The position numbers were made by a program, and so were the translations under genes. From a virus: a stretch of DNA of 64,000 bases. The notes under the pieces were generated by a model that was not told the DNA's origin, did not search any database, and saw nothing but the letters and a program-made list of their open reading frames with translations. Location: the IMG/VR virus record IMGVR_UViG_3300020383_000007, positions 31,340 to 95,339 of that record. The stretch is one strand, 5' to 3'. Position 1 is the stretch's first letter. Each line of letters begins with the position of its first letter. This document shows, one piece after another, positions 1-10,172 of the stretch.

Positions 1-1061
1 TCATCTACAGGTGCTGATTCTGTGGTATCTATAGCGTCGTCTTCACCCGTAGGTTTGGGATCAGACATCGACTTTTGATTATTCCACGCTGCTAAATAAG
101 CATTGATGCCAGTCTCTGAACTTGTGTTGAATTCACCTTTAGGAATATCCATATCAGATAGGTTTTCTTGATACTCCTTCATTCTAGCCCGGAGCTCTTC
201 AAGTGTATTCACCGACGAGTAGGCTTTCTCTTGACGCTTTCTAGCGGCGTCCGCAACACGCTGTTGTCTAGATGCAATCGCATACACATCAACACCACCA
301 CCCTCGTGGTAAACGTGTGGAAGCAACTCGTGATATGCTCGAATGTCTTCAGCTGTATACTCGGGACCATCCATTTTATCGCGAGTATTATAAACAAAAT
401 CATTATCGTCATCATTCTTATCGGAAGTGGTTATCTCCGATGTAGCAGCATTGCTAGCATCCGATAGAACAAGTGGGATGATTCCCATGTTAACACCAAT
501 ACCGTTTGCGATGGTATTTACTGCGTTCCAATACAACGGCATAGCTGGTTTTGAAAAGTAGTACTTACTCGATGGTTCATTCGCCATAAAGCTATAAATC
601 TTACCTGCGAGTAAGAGTGGTTGCAATGGTAGCGTTACCACGAATCCAGCTACCTTACCAAGCTTATAAAAGAAACCCGGCGCTCGACCAGTTCTGGATA
701 ACACACCAGCCTCGTATGAATATGCCCCACCAAAGAATCTTGTTAATGGGTTATACTGAGGTACTCCAAAACGCATGTGAATGAGTTGACTATGATCATC
801 AATCATCTCACTATATTTACGACCCATTCCGTAGCTATATGCTCTACCTTGCGATCCACGACCTGCAAATGCTCCAGCGACTTTCAGGTCAGCATAGCGA
901 GTCCATTGTGGTGGTGGATTAATTGCAAAGTTACCACCGAGTGTTGTGTCTGTGTATTTGTTAAAAGCAGTTGTGTCACTGCGATCCGAAACCATCGTCG
1001 TCGCAGACTTAGGCAACATAAAACTTGTCTTGACCCACTGCGAATCTGTAATTCTTGGCAT
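1..1061 (-). CDS. Probable virion structural protein, C-terminus cut by window edge
   Basis: An open frame runs from an ATG at 1061 off the left edge (353 codons visible, no stop). The start follows the tape-measure-like gene on the same strand, with a GGAG about 8 bases upstream. The protein begins MPRITDSQW and has a hydrophobic stretch (KLGKVAGFVVTLPLQPLLLA) and a second weaker one (NGIGVNMGIIPLVL), followed by an acidic, charged, helical C-terminal part rich in Q, R, K and E. I do not recognise a family. By position (immediately downstream of a gp181-like gene) it would correspond to the next phiKZ virion gene. The hydrophobic segments could suit a protein that travels with the tape measure or crosses the host envelope at injection; that is inference. 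The reading frame is solid, the function is not. Confidence 0.8.
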   Translation of the reverse strand, partial: MPRITDSQWVKTSFMLPKSATTMVSDRSDTTAFNKYTDTTLGGNFAINPPPQWTRYADLKVAGAFAGRGSQGRAYSYGMGRKYSEMIDDHSQLIHMRFGVPQYNPLTRFFGGAYSYEAGVLSRTGRAPGFFYKLGKVAGFVVTLPLQPLLLAGKIYSFMANEPSSKYYFSKPAMPLYWNAVNTIANGIGVNMGIIPLVLSDASNAATSEITTSDKNDDDNDFVYNTRDKMDGPEYTAEDIRAYHELLPHVYHEGGGVDVYAIASRQQRVADAARKRQEKAYSSVNTLEELRARMKEYQENLSDMDIPKGEFNTSSETGINAYLAAWNNQKSMSDPKPTGEDDAIDTTESAPVD

Positions 1062-1076
1062 GACGATCTCCATTAG

Positions 1077-1108
1077 AGAAAATAACGGGAGGGCACTCAG
1101 GCCCTCCC
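1077..1108 (-). terminator. Terminator after the tape-measure-like gene
   Basis: GGGAGGGC (1087-1094) pairs with GCCCTCCC (1101-1108) over a 6-base loop. Read on the minus strand the stem is followed by GTTATTTTC. It lies between the stop of the giant gene and the start of the next minus-strand gene, so it may only attenuate. Confidence 0.75.
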
Positions 1109-1116
1109 TAATAGCG

Positions 1117-4100
1117 TCAACGATTCATATTTACGGCAGGTTTAACATCACCGTTACCGGTTGTGTTTTGCCGCTGTTTAGGTTTGTTGTCTTTTTTGTC
1201 TTTCGACTGAGACTCATCCTTCTTAGCAGCACCTGTACTATCTCTTAAGTAACTACTTATCTGAGACAGTTGATCCACCATAGTTTTCTGAACGCCAACG
1301 CTTTGATTCAGGATTGATACCATACGATTGGTGTTCTCTGTTAACTTGGTGTTATGTACTTGGTTCTGAGCAGCAGCAGCTGCTACTGAACGTTCTTGAC
1401 GTCTAGCGTCTCGATCAAGTACCTGTCTCGCTACAGCAGCTCGCTCATCCCGCTCATCGTCTACCGCAGTCGGTTTAGCATATTGACTACCATATACGCC
1501 GCGCTCTAACTCATTAGCTTTACGCAACATCATCTGTTTAGCACGCGGATTAGTTTGTCTCTCAGCAGCCGCACGTAATCTATCGGCAGCGCCGCGAGGG
1601 TCTAATCCACCATCAGATTCTTGGTCTCCCTCAACCCTTTGGGTGTCCCCTTGAGTATCGTTAGGTTCGTTTGGTTTAGAACCAGGAGATTCGAAATCTG
1701 CAAACAATGCTGCATCGGTTTGATAACCGTCAGCCTTCTGACCACCCAAGCGACCGAGCTCTTCTGTTTCATCCTTACCGAAGTCTGGACGACTCTTCTG
1801 AACATCAGCCTGACTTGATTGATCTTTACGCGTTAAGAGTTCATTTAAAAACTCCCTTACTTGCGCTGAGTTATCACTTAGCTTGTAGTCTGGCCATGGT
1901 GGCGCAAAGACTGTCCATACAGACATCTGCGAACCATTAACCGCACTACGCATATTTGAAGCAACTTCATAAGGTCCTTGACCTTTAAGTGACATAGGAC
2001 TATAAAACGAGCCTTTCATAGCACTCATCTTACTCATGTATGTTGCTAACACGGGTATGAATCGTTTAGTGAACCATTCGGTCCATATCGTCCGATCTTT
2101 GTCAGACTCAGGATCACGACCAAACATGGAAGCGTATTCGTTGAATAGCTTCACACGAGACCCCTTAAACGTAGCCTTACCATTTGATATTTGCATCATT
2201 GGTTTGACGACACGTTCAAGTTCTAGTAAGTGTTGAACCTTTTCAGTTTCATCTGTCGATTGTAGGCCGTATGTAACTATACGAGTTTTACCAACAGCAT
2301 CATTCACTAGACTCGCGTCTGGTAATTCAGCTACTTGACCCTCTTGGAGTTGTAACTCAATTGGACCCTCACCGTTTGCGGCAATTGCCATACCGGCTAA
2401 AGTTGTACCTTTAGAACCTTGACGTTTCTCCAACCGATTTGCAGCGTCTAACATCTTACGCTTTATTCGCGGATTATCCTGACGACTAGCGGATGCTCGC
2501 AACCGTTCGGCTGGCGTCATTGCCATGAGTTCTTCTTTGGTATGCTCAGTCTTCTCAGTCTGAGCTTCGGCTGTAGACGTATCCGTTGACTCACCCTCGC
2601 CTTCATCTTCAAGTTGTGACTCTAATAACTCCATCACTTCATTGTAGACTCTATCGACTTGTGAGAAGCCAACGACACCACTATCTTCCTTGTATGGTGA
2701 GGTCATTTTACGATAGGGTGAATCTGGTCCATCTTCGAACTTCGACCGTTTCATCACCTCGATCTTTTCTTTAACCTCTAGCTGATCCTCCATATCCTCA
2801 ACATCGAAATCTTCCATGTAAGGTTGGCCTGCTGCAATCCACGATAGATAGACTGGCTTAAAGCGATCATTCAACCACTGGTAGAACCGCTCTATCTGCT
2901 CTTCATCCTCTTCAGGATCAAGGTCGATTTCATCCAACAGATCTTCAGGATCAACACCTTCAAGTTTAGGTGGTTGGTCTTTTGGCATGACGACGTAGTC
3001 TTGGAAAAAGTTTTCCAGCTTGTACATCATACCAACATGCTCATCGTTCTCTAGGTCTGCACCGTATTGAGTATAACGAGCACGGTTGACATCGTCTAGA
3101 TCGGCCTGATCTGCCCACTTATACAAGAAGTAAGCTCCAGCACCGATCGCAACAGCTGCACCGACTGCAAGTGCTACAGGAGCACCTAAGATGGATACTG
3201 CTGCTGTACCCAATGCCCATAGACCACGTATGGCCCAAGAGGTACCTGAGCGAATGACATTATTCCAAAGGAAACTACCAGCGGTTTTCAAACCCCCACC
3301 GATAGCATTTAGACCCAATGCCCCACCGACTCTACTACCGACGTTCTTGACACCTTGCCAAAGTTTACCAAGTTTAGTCTTAGGCTTATTGTTCTTGTTA
3401 TTGCGGTTCTTATCGCGATCCTTATCATTATCGCCATCACCACCGACATCGACGTAGCTATAATCGTTACCATCATCGCCACCGTCTCCGCCGCCAAGAC
3501 CAAATAACCCACCAAGCTTACTTAGGATGCTATTTCCTTTATCGGCAAACTCACCTTTATCCTTACCATCTTTACCCTCGGCATCATCTTTCGATTTATC
3601 ACCGTAAAGTTTAGAACGCCAACCGCCATCGCGTAGTCCGTCATCATCTTGATCGAAGAACTTATCAGGCGGATTAACGCGCTCGTTAATCAGGTCACGG
3701 ATTTCAGTAAGTAATTGAGTTTGCTGTTCTGAATCAGACAGTAGTTTCTCAGCGTTTTCACCTTTCAGTTTACCGCCGAACATTCCACCGAATAATCCAC
3801 CTACAGCACCACCGATACCTTTAACAACGCTCTTACTAGCCTTGAAGACACCTTTGGTTAACCCAACTGTCATATCTAGACCCTTACGGGTTAGGTTCAT
3901 CGCATGTTGAACAAGACCATTACTTTTGCCAGTTGATAGATCCAACGGTTTCCCTCTGGAGTCAACTAAACCTTTCTTAATGTCTTCATGCGACAACACG
4001 ACATTGCCATCGAGATCTAACACCTCACCATCGATATCTTGGATGGTTCTAATGGGCTCCTCAGTTTCAGCCGATAGATAACCACCGGTTTTCATGATCA

Positions 4101-7100
4101 CTGCACGGAGTCTAGGTTCTGTCTCACCTTTAACGTAAACGTCTTTAGCGGACTTCTCTTTTTCCTTACCAAATAACAAGCCTGGTAAGAAACCACCGAC
4201 TTTCTTCACCGCAGTAAAAATACCGCTTTGAATAGAACGTGCAGCATTCCAATATCCACCGAATAAACCTTTAGCGCCTTTACCAAGTAATGATGCACCA
4301 CCCTTTAAGAAATCAGCAATGGGTCGTGTTTCTTTTCCTGAAAGGACATACAACTTACCCTGCTCTACATCTTCGGATGTAATTACAACATCCCCATCGG
4401 AATTTATAACGGCACCATCGATATCATCGAATGAATGTATCGGATCACCAGATTCGAGGTCACTATATAACCCGCGCTTAAGGTCTCTAGCTAGGATGAT
4501 GGGTTCTTCGACACCTTCAAGGTAGATATCCGCAACCGTACTACTTCCCGATTGCTTCTCTCTTTTATTGAATAACCCACCAAGTAGATTACCCGCACCT
4601 TGTCCAGCGCCTTTGAATAGACTACCAATACCGCTAAACGTTTTACCATAATAACCCATGAGGTTACTACCTACGCTAGCTGCACCAGAACGCAATGTAT
4701 CGAAGGTCTTACCCAATACACCTCGGTTATCTTGAGCTGCTATGGCGCGTATCAACATTTCAGTCTTAACATCCAAATGTTGTTTCAGCTCATCCAACCA
4801 TGGTCTAAATGGTTCATCAGTTGCACTATAGCGACCGCCTGACGATGGTTCACTATCACTAGGGTGTGGGAGTTCACCTGTTGGAGGCTCGTCGCCACCA
4901 CCACCAAAGAAACGCGACTTCGCATTATTCAGCAATCGATTAAACGATGCTCTAAACCGAGCAGTACCCGCAAGCTCATCTACCTTATCTGGCGATATGT
5001 CCGAATCGTCTAACTGACCAACGACCTCATCCACCTCACCATTTGAGTTACCGAAATGCTCCGTTAGGTAAGAACGTAATTGCTCTACCTTACTACCGGC
5101 ATTCTCTTTAAGGTCTGAAAATGAGTCTTGCATGGAAGCTCTAGCATCATCAAAACGACCTTTAGCTTCGTCCAGTTTAGGTTTGAACTTAGTGAACGTT
5201 TCCGATTGCTCTACGCGCTTACGTAGATCACCATAACGAGTCGATAAGTCGTCAACCTTCGGACTGAACTTAGTGTATATATCCGAACTTTCCACACGAC
5301 CTTTAATGTCATCGAAACGATCAGATATACCACTCACGAGATCATCTTTAACGAAACCAGCTCGACGAGCGAGTTCACGACGACCCTCTTCAGTTTGCAT
5401 GTGATCGTAGATGCTTTCGCTTAAATTAACCGCGTTTTCTTTAGCAGTATTTAGACTATCGAGAGCCTTATCCTTAGCATCTTGATATATCTCACCACGA
5501 GCATCTTTGTCAGACAAGATCTCCAATGCTTCGGAAGAGAAATCACTCAAAGCACCTAACCGTTTTTCTAACTCCTCGACGTACGGTTGGCCTTTAGCTT
5601 GTGCATCCTGATAAAGTCCTTGTATGTAAGCTTCACCATCTTCGGCTAACTTAACAACGTCGATACCGTTGTCCAATAAAAACTCATTGACATCACTCGA
5701 AACTTCATCAAACTTAGAACGCGCCTTACCAACGTAGCCTTGCAGTTTAGATCCCTCATAACGCTCTGAGAGGTCGGCTCTTGCTTGATCCCACTTTCCC
5801 TTGGCTGAGTCGGTTAATCGACTTGCATCGCCTTTGAGTTCGTCTAACACTGATTCAGAACTACGATAGCGACGGTAAGTACTCTCTACTTCACCGAGAG
5901 CTCTGTTTCCATACTCAGACGCCTTAGAACGTAGACCTTCGGTCTTATCTTTAGCTTTACTGAATAGGTTTCCAGCCATAGTACCTAATTTCTCACCCAT
6001 GGAACCTTCGCTATTGGGATTATAGGTACTTTCACTAAAACCAACGTTAGGTTGTGGTTGACCAACGTCTCTATCCCAAGGCGACGTCACCATCGATTTA
6101 AATGAACCTACCGCTCTGTCCCAAGGAGAACTACCGCTAGGACCAGTCCAAGTTGGTCGATCCCAAGGGGAGCCGCCCGGTGGTGGTGTTCCGCCGCCTG
6201 ATCCATCAGGTGGATCGCCATCAAAACGTTCTATAAGGAAATCGTAAATCCCTTCAATGAACGCTTTAGACTCATCCATCGTTTCCCACAGTACTTGTAG
6301 GTAAGGTTCTACCCACTGTTTAGCACTATCCATCAGTTTGTCCCAACGTGAGACATCGACTTCAGGTTGTGGGGCGTATACAGGTTCACTGGACCCTACA
6401 TCAGCGTTAGATATGTCATCTAGAACATTGCGCTGACTACCTTGGACTTCAGTACGTACAACATTGCGATTGTCGTCTAGGTCTTTAAAGATGTCTCTTA
6501 CAGTTTCAGAACGAGTTTCATGTAACCCATCCTTACCTGTATATTCAGACAACCCAGCACGCTCAAGGACTCCAGAGCCATAGGTACTCGCACTTCTAGC
6601 AATAACCTCTTTATAGTTAGGTACACCCCGCTTAGCATCACCATACACCTTAGATGCATCCTTACGGATTTCACTAGCCTTTCTGTCTTTCTTAAACTTA
6701 CCATCTTCCATGTATTGGTTGTTGATAAGTTGTGTAACTTTATCGGCTTCATCGCTTGATAACATATCGAGGTTATCAGCGTCGGCGTAATTTTCGATAG
6801 TAAACGCTTTGTTTTGGAAAACGTCTTTCTCAATCTGGTCTGCTAATTTAGCACGAGTCTCATTATCGAGTTTACCTTCACCATCTAAAAGGTCGACTAC
6901 TTTGTTAACCTTTTCAGTTAGACCTCGAACATCACCCGAATCGACAATCTTCTGACGAATGTCATCCTGTAATTGAGACTCTCTTACTACCTGTCCCTTA
7001 TCGAAATCATAGACTTGTCGCTCTGCATCGCTTGATCCTGTGCGGATCATTTCAGCTTCACGTAAGATTTCAGAAAGTAAGTTAGGGATAGTTTCGGTAA

Positions 7101-8478
7101 TCGTCTTATCGGTAAGTTCCGTATACGTCGATACTTCTTCAGCTAACGTATCTGATGACATCCCGAATCGGCCTTCCTCCGTATAACGAGGAATCATGTC
7201 AGCGATACGCTCTAATAACGCCAGTTCGCCTCTCTCTCGAAAACTGACCTTCTCACCCTCTAACTCTTTACGATCGATCTCCTTACGGAGCGACTCTACT
7301 CGAGCATCGACATTACCTGCAACTGATTGGGCTGCCCTATCTGTACCGCCTTGAGCAAGATATTCAAGGTCAGAACCTACTCTAGCTAAGGTATCGTTAT
7401 CCTTAGTAAAGCGACCGATAAGTTTACCGATTTTACCAGCAGCCCAATTACCACCCTCACTACCTACAAGGTTACCTGCTAGGTCTAACGGGTCAACACC
7501 ATCCCCTGCCATATCCATCGTTTCGGCAGTTTCAGTAATGTTATCCGCTATCGATTGGGTAAAGTCGCTGACCTTACCTTTTATATTCTCAAATAGGTTA
7601 CCAGTGAAATCTTGACTAAAGCCATATAGGCTATCGCCGATCTTACCTAGGGTTTTATCCCTAAGCATTTCACGTACCCGCTCAGAACCACGCATCTTAA
7701 GAAATTCAGGCAGGGCTGTATTCTTACGAATATCAACCAATGACTGACCTGACTCTTCAGCATATTCCTTTAATAGCGAGTATTGGTCTTTAGCGACGAA
7801 GTATTGACGGAATTGAAGTTCTAAAGATTTCTTTTGGAACTTCGATGCAATATCTTCTTGATAACCCACGACACGACCAATAGCTTCTTGGATGTGTTCA
7901 AGCTGGCTCTTATTGTCCAGATGACGCGCATCTTCTAAAGCACGGTCGGTCTGCTTCTCCGTTTGTTCCTCTACGTCATCCTGAGCTTTCTGCTCTTGTT
8001 GCGTTTGGAATATTTCACCTAACGTCGTTTGGATTTCATTTTCTTGAGGATCATAAGCTTCACCACGACTATCGTCTGGATCTTCTTTAGTCCAACTATC
8101 AAGTTTATCATCCAACCACTTAGGGATATAAGGAGAAGCCTTTTCTCTTACTTTTCTCCCGATCTTTTTAGCATCTTTAGCCGCAGGTCTGAGTCGATCT
8201 TTTGCGGTATCGTATAGATCCTCGGCAGCATCGGCAGCATCAGTTACGCCTTGATACGCACTACCATAACCTTTCGGTAATGCATTATCTAACAGTTTCT
8301 TTTGTGTGCTGCGACTTATTGCCGACTGCTTGATGCCGTCAGCAAACCCACGACTTGCTCGATCGACGGGCGATCGGTCGGAGGGGTCTGATTCGGGATC
8401 ATCAAAATCGAGATCGGGGAGATCCAGATCATCATCTAAATCATCATCTAGATCGAGGTCATGGTCTTCGTTAGCCAT
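1117..8478 (-). CDS. Giant virion protein, tape-measure-like (phiKZ gp181 type)
   Basis: 2,453 residues. The ATG at 8478 is chosen over one 27 bases upstream because AAAGGAGATC precedes it. The N-terminus is very acidic (runs of D). Residues about 850-1180 are long charged helices; before them, near 763-805, is a Gly/Pro-rich linker with three SPWDR copies. A module of about 75 residues occurs twice (about 1316-1390 and 1446-1515), each with EPI, DIDG and a D-G-(N/D)-VV strand. A Gly/Asp linker follows, then an Ala/Gly-rich transmembrane hairpin at about 1755-1790, the hallmark of tape-measure proteins. The C-terminus is charged and Gln-rich. Length, central hydrophobic segment and position next to a beta-prime polymerase gene match my memory of phiKZ gp181, a virion protein reported to have peptidoglycan-hydrolase activity; I see no clear lytic transglycosylase motif here. 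It would set tail length and go through the tail tube. Confidence 0.8.
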   Translation of the reverse strand: MANEDHDLDLDDDLDDDLDLPDLDFDDPESDPSDRSPVDRASRGFADGIKQSAISRSTQKKLLDNALPKGYGSAYQGVTDAADAAEDLYDTAKDRLRPAAKDAKKIGRKVREKASPYIPKWLDDKLDSWTKEDPDDSRGEAYDPQENEIQTTLGEIFQTQQEQKAQDDVEEQTEKQTDRALEDARHLDNKSQLEHIQEAIGRVVGYQEDIASKFQKKSLELQFRQYFVAKDQYSLLKEYAEESGQSLVDIRKNTALPEFLKMRGSERVREMLRDKTLGKIGDSLYGFSQDFTGNLFENIKGKVSDFTQSIADNITETAETMDMAGDGVDPLDLAGNLVGSEGGNWAAGKIGKLIGRFTKDNDTLARVGSDLEYLAQGGTDRAAQSVAGNVDARVESLRKEIDRKELEGEKVSFRERGELALLERIADMIPRYTEEGRFGMSSDTLAEEVSTYTELTDKTITETIPNLLSEILREAEMIRTGSSDAERQVYDFDKGQVVRESQLQDDIRQKIVDSGDVRGLTEKVNKVVDLLDGEGKLDNETRAKLADQIEKDVFQNKAFTIENYADADNLDMLSSDEADKVTQLINNQYMEDGKFKKDRKASEIRKDASKVYGDAKRGVPNYKEVIARSASTYGSGVLERAGLSEYTGKDGLHETRSETVRDIFKDLDDNRNVVRTEVQGSQRNVLDDISNADVGSSEPVYAPQPEVDVSRWDKLMDSAKQWVEPYLQVLWETMDESKAFIEGIYDFLIERFDGDPPDGSGGGTPPPGGSPWDRPTWTGPSGSSPWDRAVGSFKSMVTSPWDRDVGQPQPNVGFSESTYNPNSEGSMGEKLGTMAGNLFSKAKDKTEGLRSKASEYGNRALGEVESTYRRYRSSESVLDELKGDASRLTDSAKGKWDQARADLSERYEGSKLQGYVGKARSKFDEVSSDVNEFLLDNGIDVVKLAEDGEAYIQGLYQDAQAKGQPYVEELEKRLGALSDFSSEALEILSDKDARGEIYQDAKDKALDSLNTAKENAVNLSESIYDHMQTEEGRRELARRAGFVKDDLVSGISDRFDDIKGRVESSDIYTKFSPKVDDLSTRYGDLRKRVEQSETFTKFKPKLDEAKGRFDDARASMQDSFSDLKENAGSKVEQLRSYLTEHFGNSNGEVDEVVGQLDDSDISPDKVDELAGTARFRASFNRLLNNAKSRFFGGGGDEPPTGELPHPSDSEPSSGGRYSATDEPFRPWLDELKQHLDVKTEMLIRAIAAQDNRGVLGKTFDTLRSGAASVGSNLMGYYGKTFSGIGSLFKGAGQGAGNLLGGLFNKREKQSGSSTVADIYLEGVEEPIILARDLKRGLYSDLESGDPIHSFDDIDGAVINSDGDVVITSEDVEQGKLYVLSGKETRPIADFLKGGASLLGKGAKGLFGGYWNAARSIQSGIFTAVKKVGGFLPGLLFGKEKEKSAKDVYVKGETEPRLRAVIMKTGGYLSAETEEPIRTIQDIDGEVLDLDGNVVLSHEDIKKGLVDSRGKPLDLSTGKSNGLVQHAMNLTRKGLDMTVGLTKGVFKASKSVVKGIGGAVGGLFGGMFGGKLKGENAEKLLSDSEQQTQLLTEIRDLINERVNPPDKFFDQDDDGLRDGGWRSKLYGDKSKDDAEGKDGKDKGEFADKGNSILSKLGGLFGLGGGDGGDDGNDYSYVDVGGDGDNDKDRDKNRNNKNNKPKTKLGKLWQGVKNVGSRVGGALGLNAIGGGLKTAGSFLWNNVIRSGTSWAIRGLWALGTAAVSILGAPVALAVGAAVAIGAGAYFLYKWADQADLDDVNRARYTQYGADLENDEHVGMMYKLENFFQDYVVMPKDQPPKLEGVDPEDLLDEIDLDPEEDEEQIERFYQWLNDRFKPVYLSWIAAGQPYMEDFDVEDMEDQLEVKEKIEVMKRSKFEDGPDSPYRKMTSPYKEDSGVVGFSQVDRVYNEVMELLESQLEDEGEGESTDTSTAEAQTEKTEHTKEELMAMTPAERLRASASRQDNPRIKRKMLDAANRLEKRQGSKGTTLAGMAIAANGEGPIELQLQEGQVAELPDASLVNDAVGKTRIVTYGLQSTDETEKVQHLLELERVVKPMMQISNGKATFKGSRVKLFNEYASMFGRDPESDKDRTIWTEWFTKRFIPVLATYMSKMSAMKGSFYSPMSLKGQGPYEVASNMRSAVNGSQMSVWTVFAPPWPDYKLSDNSAQVREFLNELLTRKDQSSQADVQKSRPDFGKDETEELGRLGGQKADGYQTDAALFADFESPGSKPNEPNDTQGDTQRVEGDQESDGGLDPRGAADRLRAAAERQTNPRAKQMMLRKANELERGVYGSQYAKPTAVDDERDERAAVARQVLDRDARRQERSVAAAAAQNQVHNTKLTENTNRMVSILNQSVGVQKTMVDQLSQISSYLRDSTGAAKKDESQSKDKKDNKPKQRQNTTGNGDVKPAVNMNR

Positions 8479-8534
8479 AGACGATCTCCTTTGTGAAAAA
8501 TACAATTTGTCATAGCATTTAAAGTGAGGACGCT

Positions 8535-10172
8535 ATGAGTATAGAGCGCTTACCCTTTAACATTAGTTTGTTAAAGTTAACTCCAGGACAGATACGTTTA
8601 TTAAAACCGATCACGAGTTTAGATACCGTAGATGCCCCCGGTTCAAGTGACTTTCATTCTGAAGGTCTTTTTTCAACTGAAATATTTGGGCGTGTAGGTG
8701 AAGACGCACGTGATGAGACCTTCGCTTATATACCACTTAAGACTAAGATACTTCATCCAATTGTTTATCAACGGCTTGAGCGTTTGAAGCGTCTATATGC
8801 TGGGATATTATCAGGCAAAACCTATGCGGTTTGGGATGATAAAGAAAAAGACTTTGTGCAAAGTACTGAGGTGGAAGGAAAAACTGGTTTCCACTTCTTC
8901 ATGTCTAAGTGGAAAGATATTGTCTTTAAGAAAGGCGATAGTGAGATACGTAACCAACGAATCGACTTGATCAATAAGTATCGAGAGGAAGCGGTCATCA
9001 GCGACGTACTTGTTATGCCTGCTGGGTTACGGGATGCTGAGATAGATGCTATCGGTCGAACTCAAGAAGATGAGATCAACACACACTACCGTCGATTGAT
9101 TGGTATTGTAAACACCATTGGTGATGGTAATAAGAATGATGGACCCATCCTTGATAATGCTCGGTACTCACTACAGATGACGTTTAATGAAATCTACTTT
9201 ACCATTGAGAAAATGTTAAGTGGTAAGAAAGGTTTCATTCAGAACAAATATGGTTCACGTCGAATCATGAATGGTACTCGTAACGTTATATCGGCGATGG
9301 AGTTGTCACCACCTGACTTAGATGAGTCTAACTTCCCTGAAGCAGACGATACAGTAGTGGGTCTATTCCAGTGTTCAAGAGGCGCACTCCCAATCACCAT
9401 CAATCGTTTGATGAACAATATTCTGCAACCGGCTTTTGGTGATGAGGAAGGTCAGGTAAAACTTATCGATCGAAAAACACTTCGTTCTGAGTTCGTTAAT
9501 GTGTCTGCACAAACGTTTGACCGTTGGACTACTACTGAGGGTTTAGAAGCAGTTATCTCATCTCAAGAAATGACTGAGGCCCGTGCTAAACCTGTGGTTG
9601 TGGAAGATCGCTATTTAGCTTTGGTGTATAAACCTAAAGATCGTAAAGTGTTTAAGGTATTCTACGACATCGATGAGCTACCTGATGACTTTGATAAAGA
9701 TGACGTATATCCAATCACATTACATGAAATGATTTATTTGTGTAACTATAGTGGTTGGAATGATTTACGCATCCAATCAACTCGTTATCCGGTGACCGGT
9801 GAAGAGAGTTCTTATCTATCGCGTGTCTTTGTACGAACCACAGTTAAGAGTGAAGAACGTGTCGAGTTGAACTCTAACTGGGAAGATCAAGAACCCAGTA
9901 AAGAGAATACAGCTTACGTTTATCCCGTATTCGAACCTGAGTCTTATATCGATTCTCAAATGGTTCATAGCTATCGCTTGGGTGGACTCGGTGGTGACTT
10001 CGACGGTGATACGGTATCGGGTAACATCATTTATACAAAAGAAGCAAAAGAAGAAGTTGATAAGTATCTCAACTCAAGAGAAGCCCACGTAGATCCATCA
10101 GGGGGACTGCGTGCGTCTGCCTCGATTGATACGATTCAGCTTGTTATGCACAATATGACTGGAGACGCGTGA
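8535..10172 (+). CDS. Virion-type RNA polymerase, beta-prime subunit N-terminal part
   Basis: 545 residues, start with GAGGACGCT just upstream. The catalytic signature DFDGD is at 488-492 inside GGDFDGDTV, matching the NADFDGD motif that holds the active-site magnesium in all multisubunit RNA polymerases. The start LLKLTPGQIRLLKPI and the segment NKYGSRRIMNGTRNVISA fit the beta-prime N-terminal clamp and double-psi barrel region. The chain stops about 50 residues after the metal site, so the funnel, trigger loop and C-terminal clamp must come from another gene outside this window, as in phiKZ, whose beta-prime is split. It is divergent from the tape-measure-like gene across 56 bases and overlaps the beta gene by one base (TGATG), so the two are translationally coupled. 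Position beside virion genes suggests the packaged polymerase rather than the non-virion one; that is inference. Confidence 0.92.
   Translation: MSIERLPFNISLLKLTPGQIRLLKPITSLDTVDAPGSSDFHSEGLFSTEIFGRVGEDARDETFAYIPLKTKILHPIVYQRLERLKRLYAGILSGKTYAVWDDKEKDFVQSTEVEGKTGFHFFMSKWKDIVFKKGDSEIRNQRIDLINKYREEAVISDVLVMPAGLRDAEIDAIGRTQEDEINTHYRRLIGIVNTIGDGNKNDGPILDNARYSLQMTFNEIYFTIEKMLSGKKGFIQNKYGSRRIMNGTRNVISAMELSPPDLDESNFPEADDTVVGLFQCSRGALPITINRLMNNILQPAFGDEEGQVKLIDRKTLRSEFVNVSAQTFDRWTTTEGLEAVISSQEMTEARAKPVVVEDRYLALVYKPKDRKVFKVFYDIDELPDDFDKDDVYPITLHEMIYLCNYSGWNDLRIQSTRYPVTGEESSYLSRVFVRTTVKSEERVELNSNWEDQEPSKENTAYVYPVFEPESYIDSQMVHSYRLGGLGGDFDGDTVSGNIIYTKEAKEEVDKYLNSREAHVDPSGGLRASASIDTIQLVMHNMTGDA

Noticed and set aside
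1117-8478. Lytic transglycosylase domain in the tape-measure-like protein
   Set aside because: phiKZ gp181 is reported to have one, but I could not find an SLT-type motif with a catalytic Glu in this sequence.
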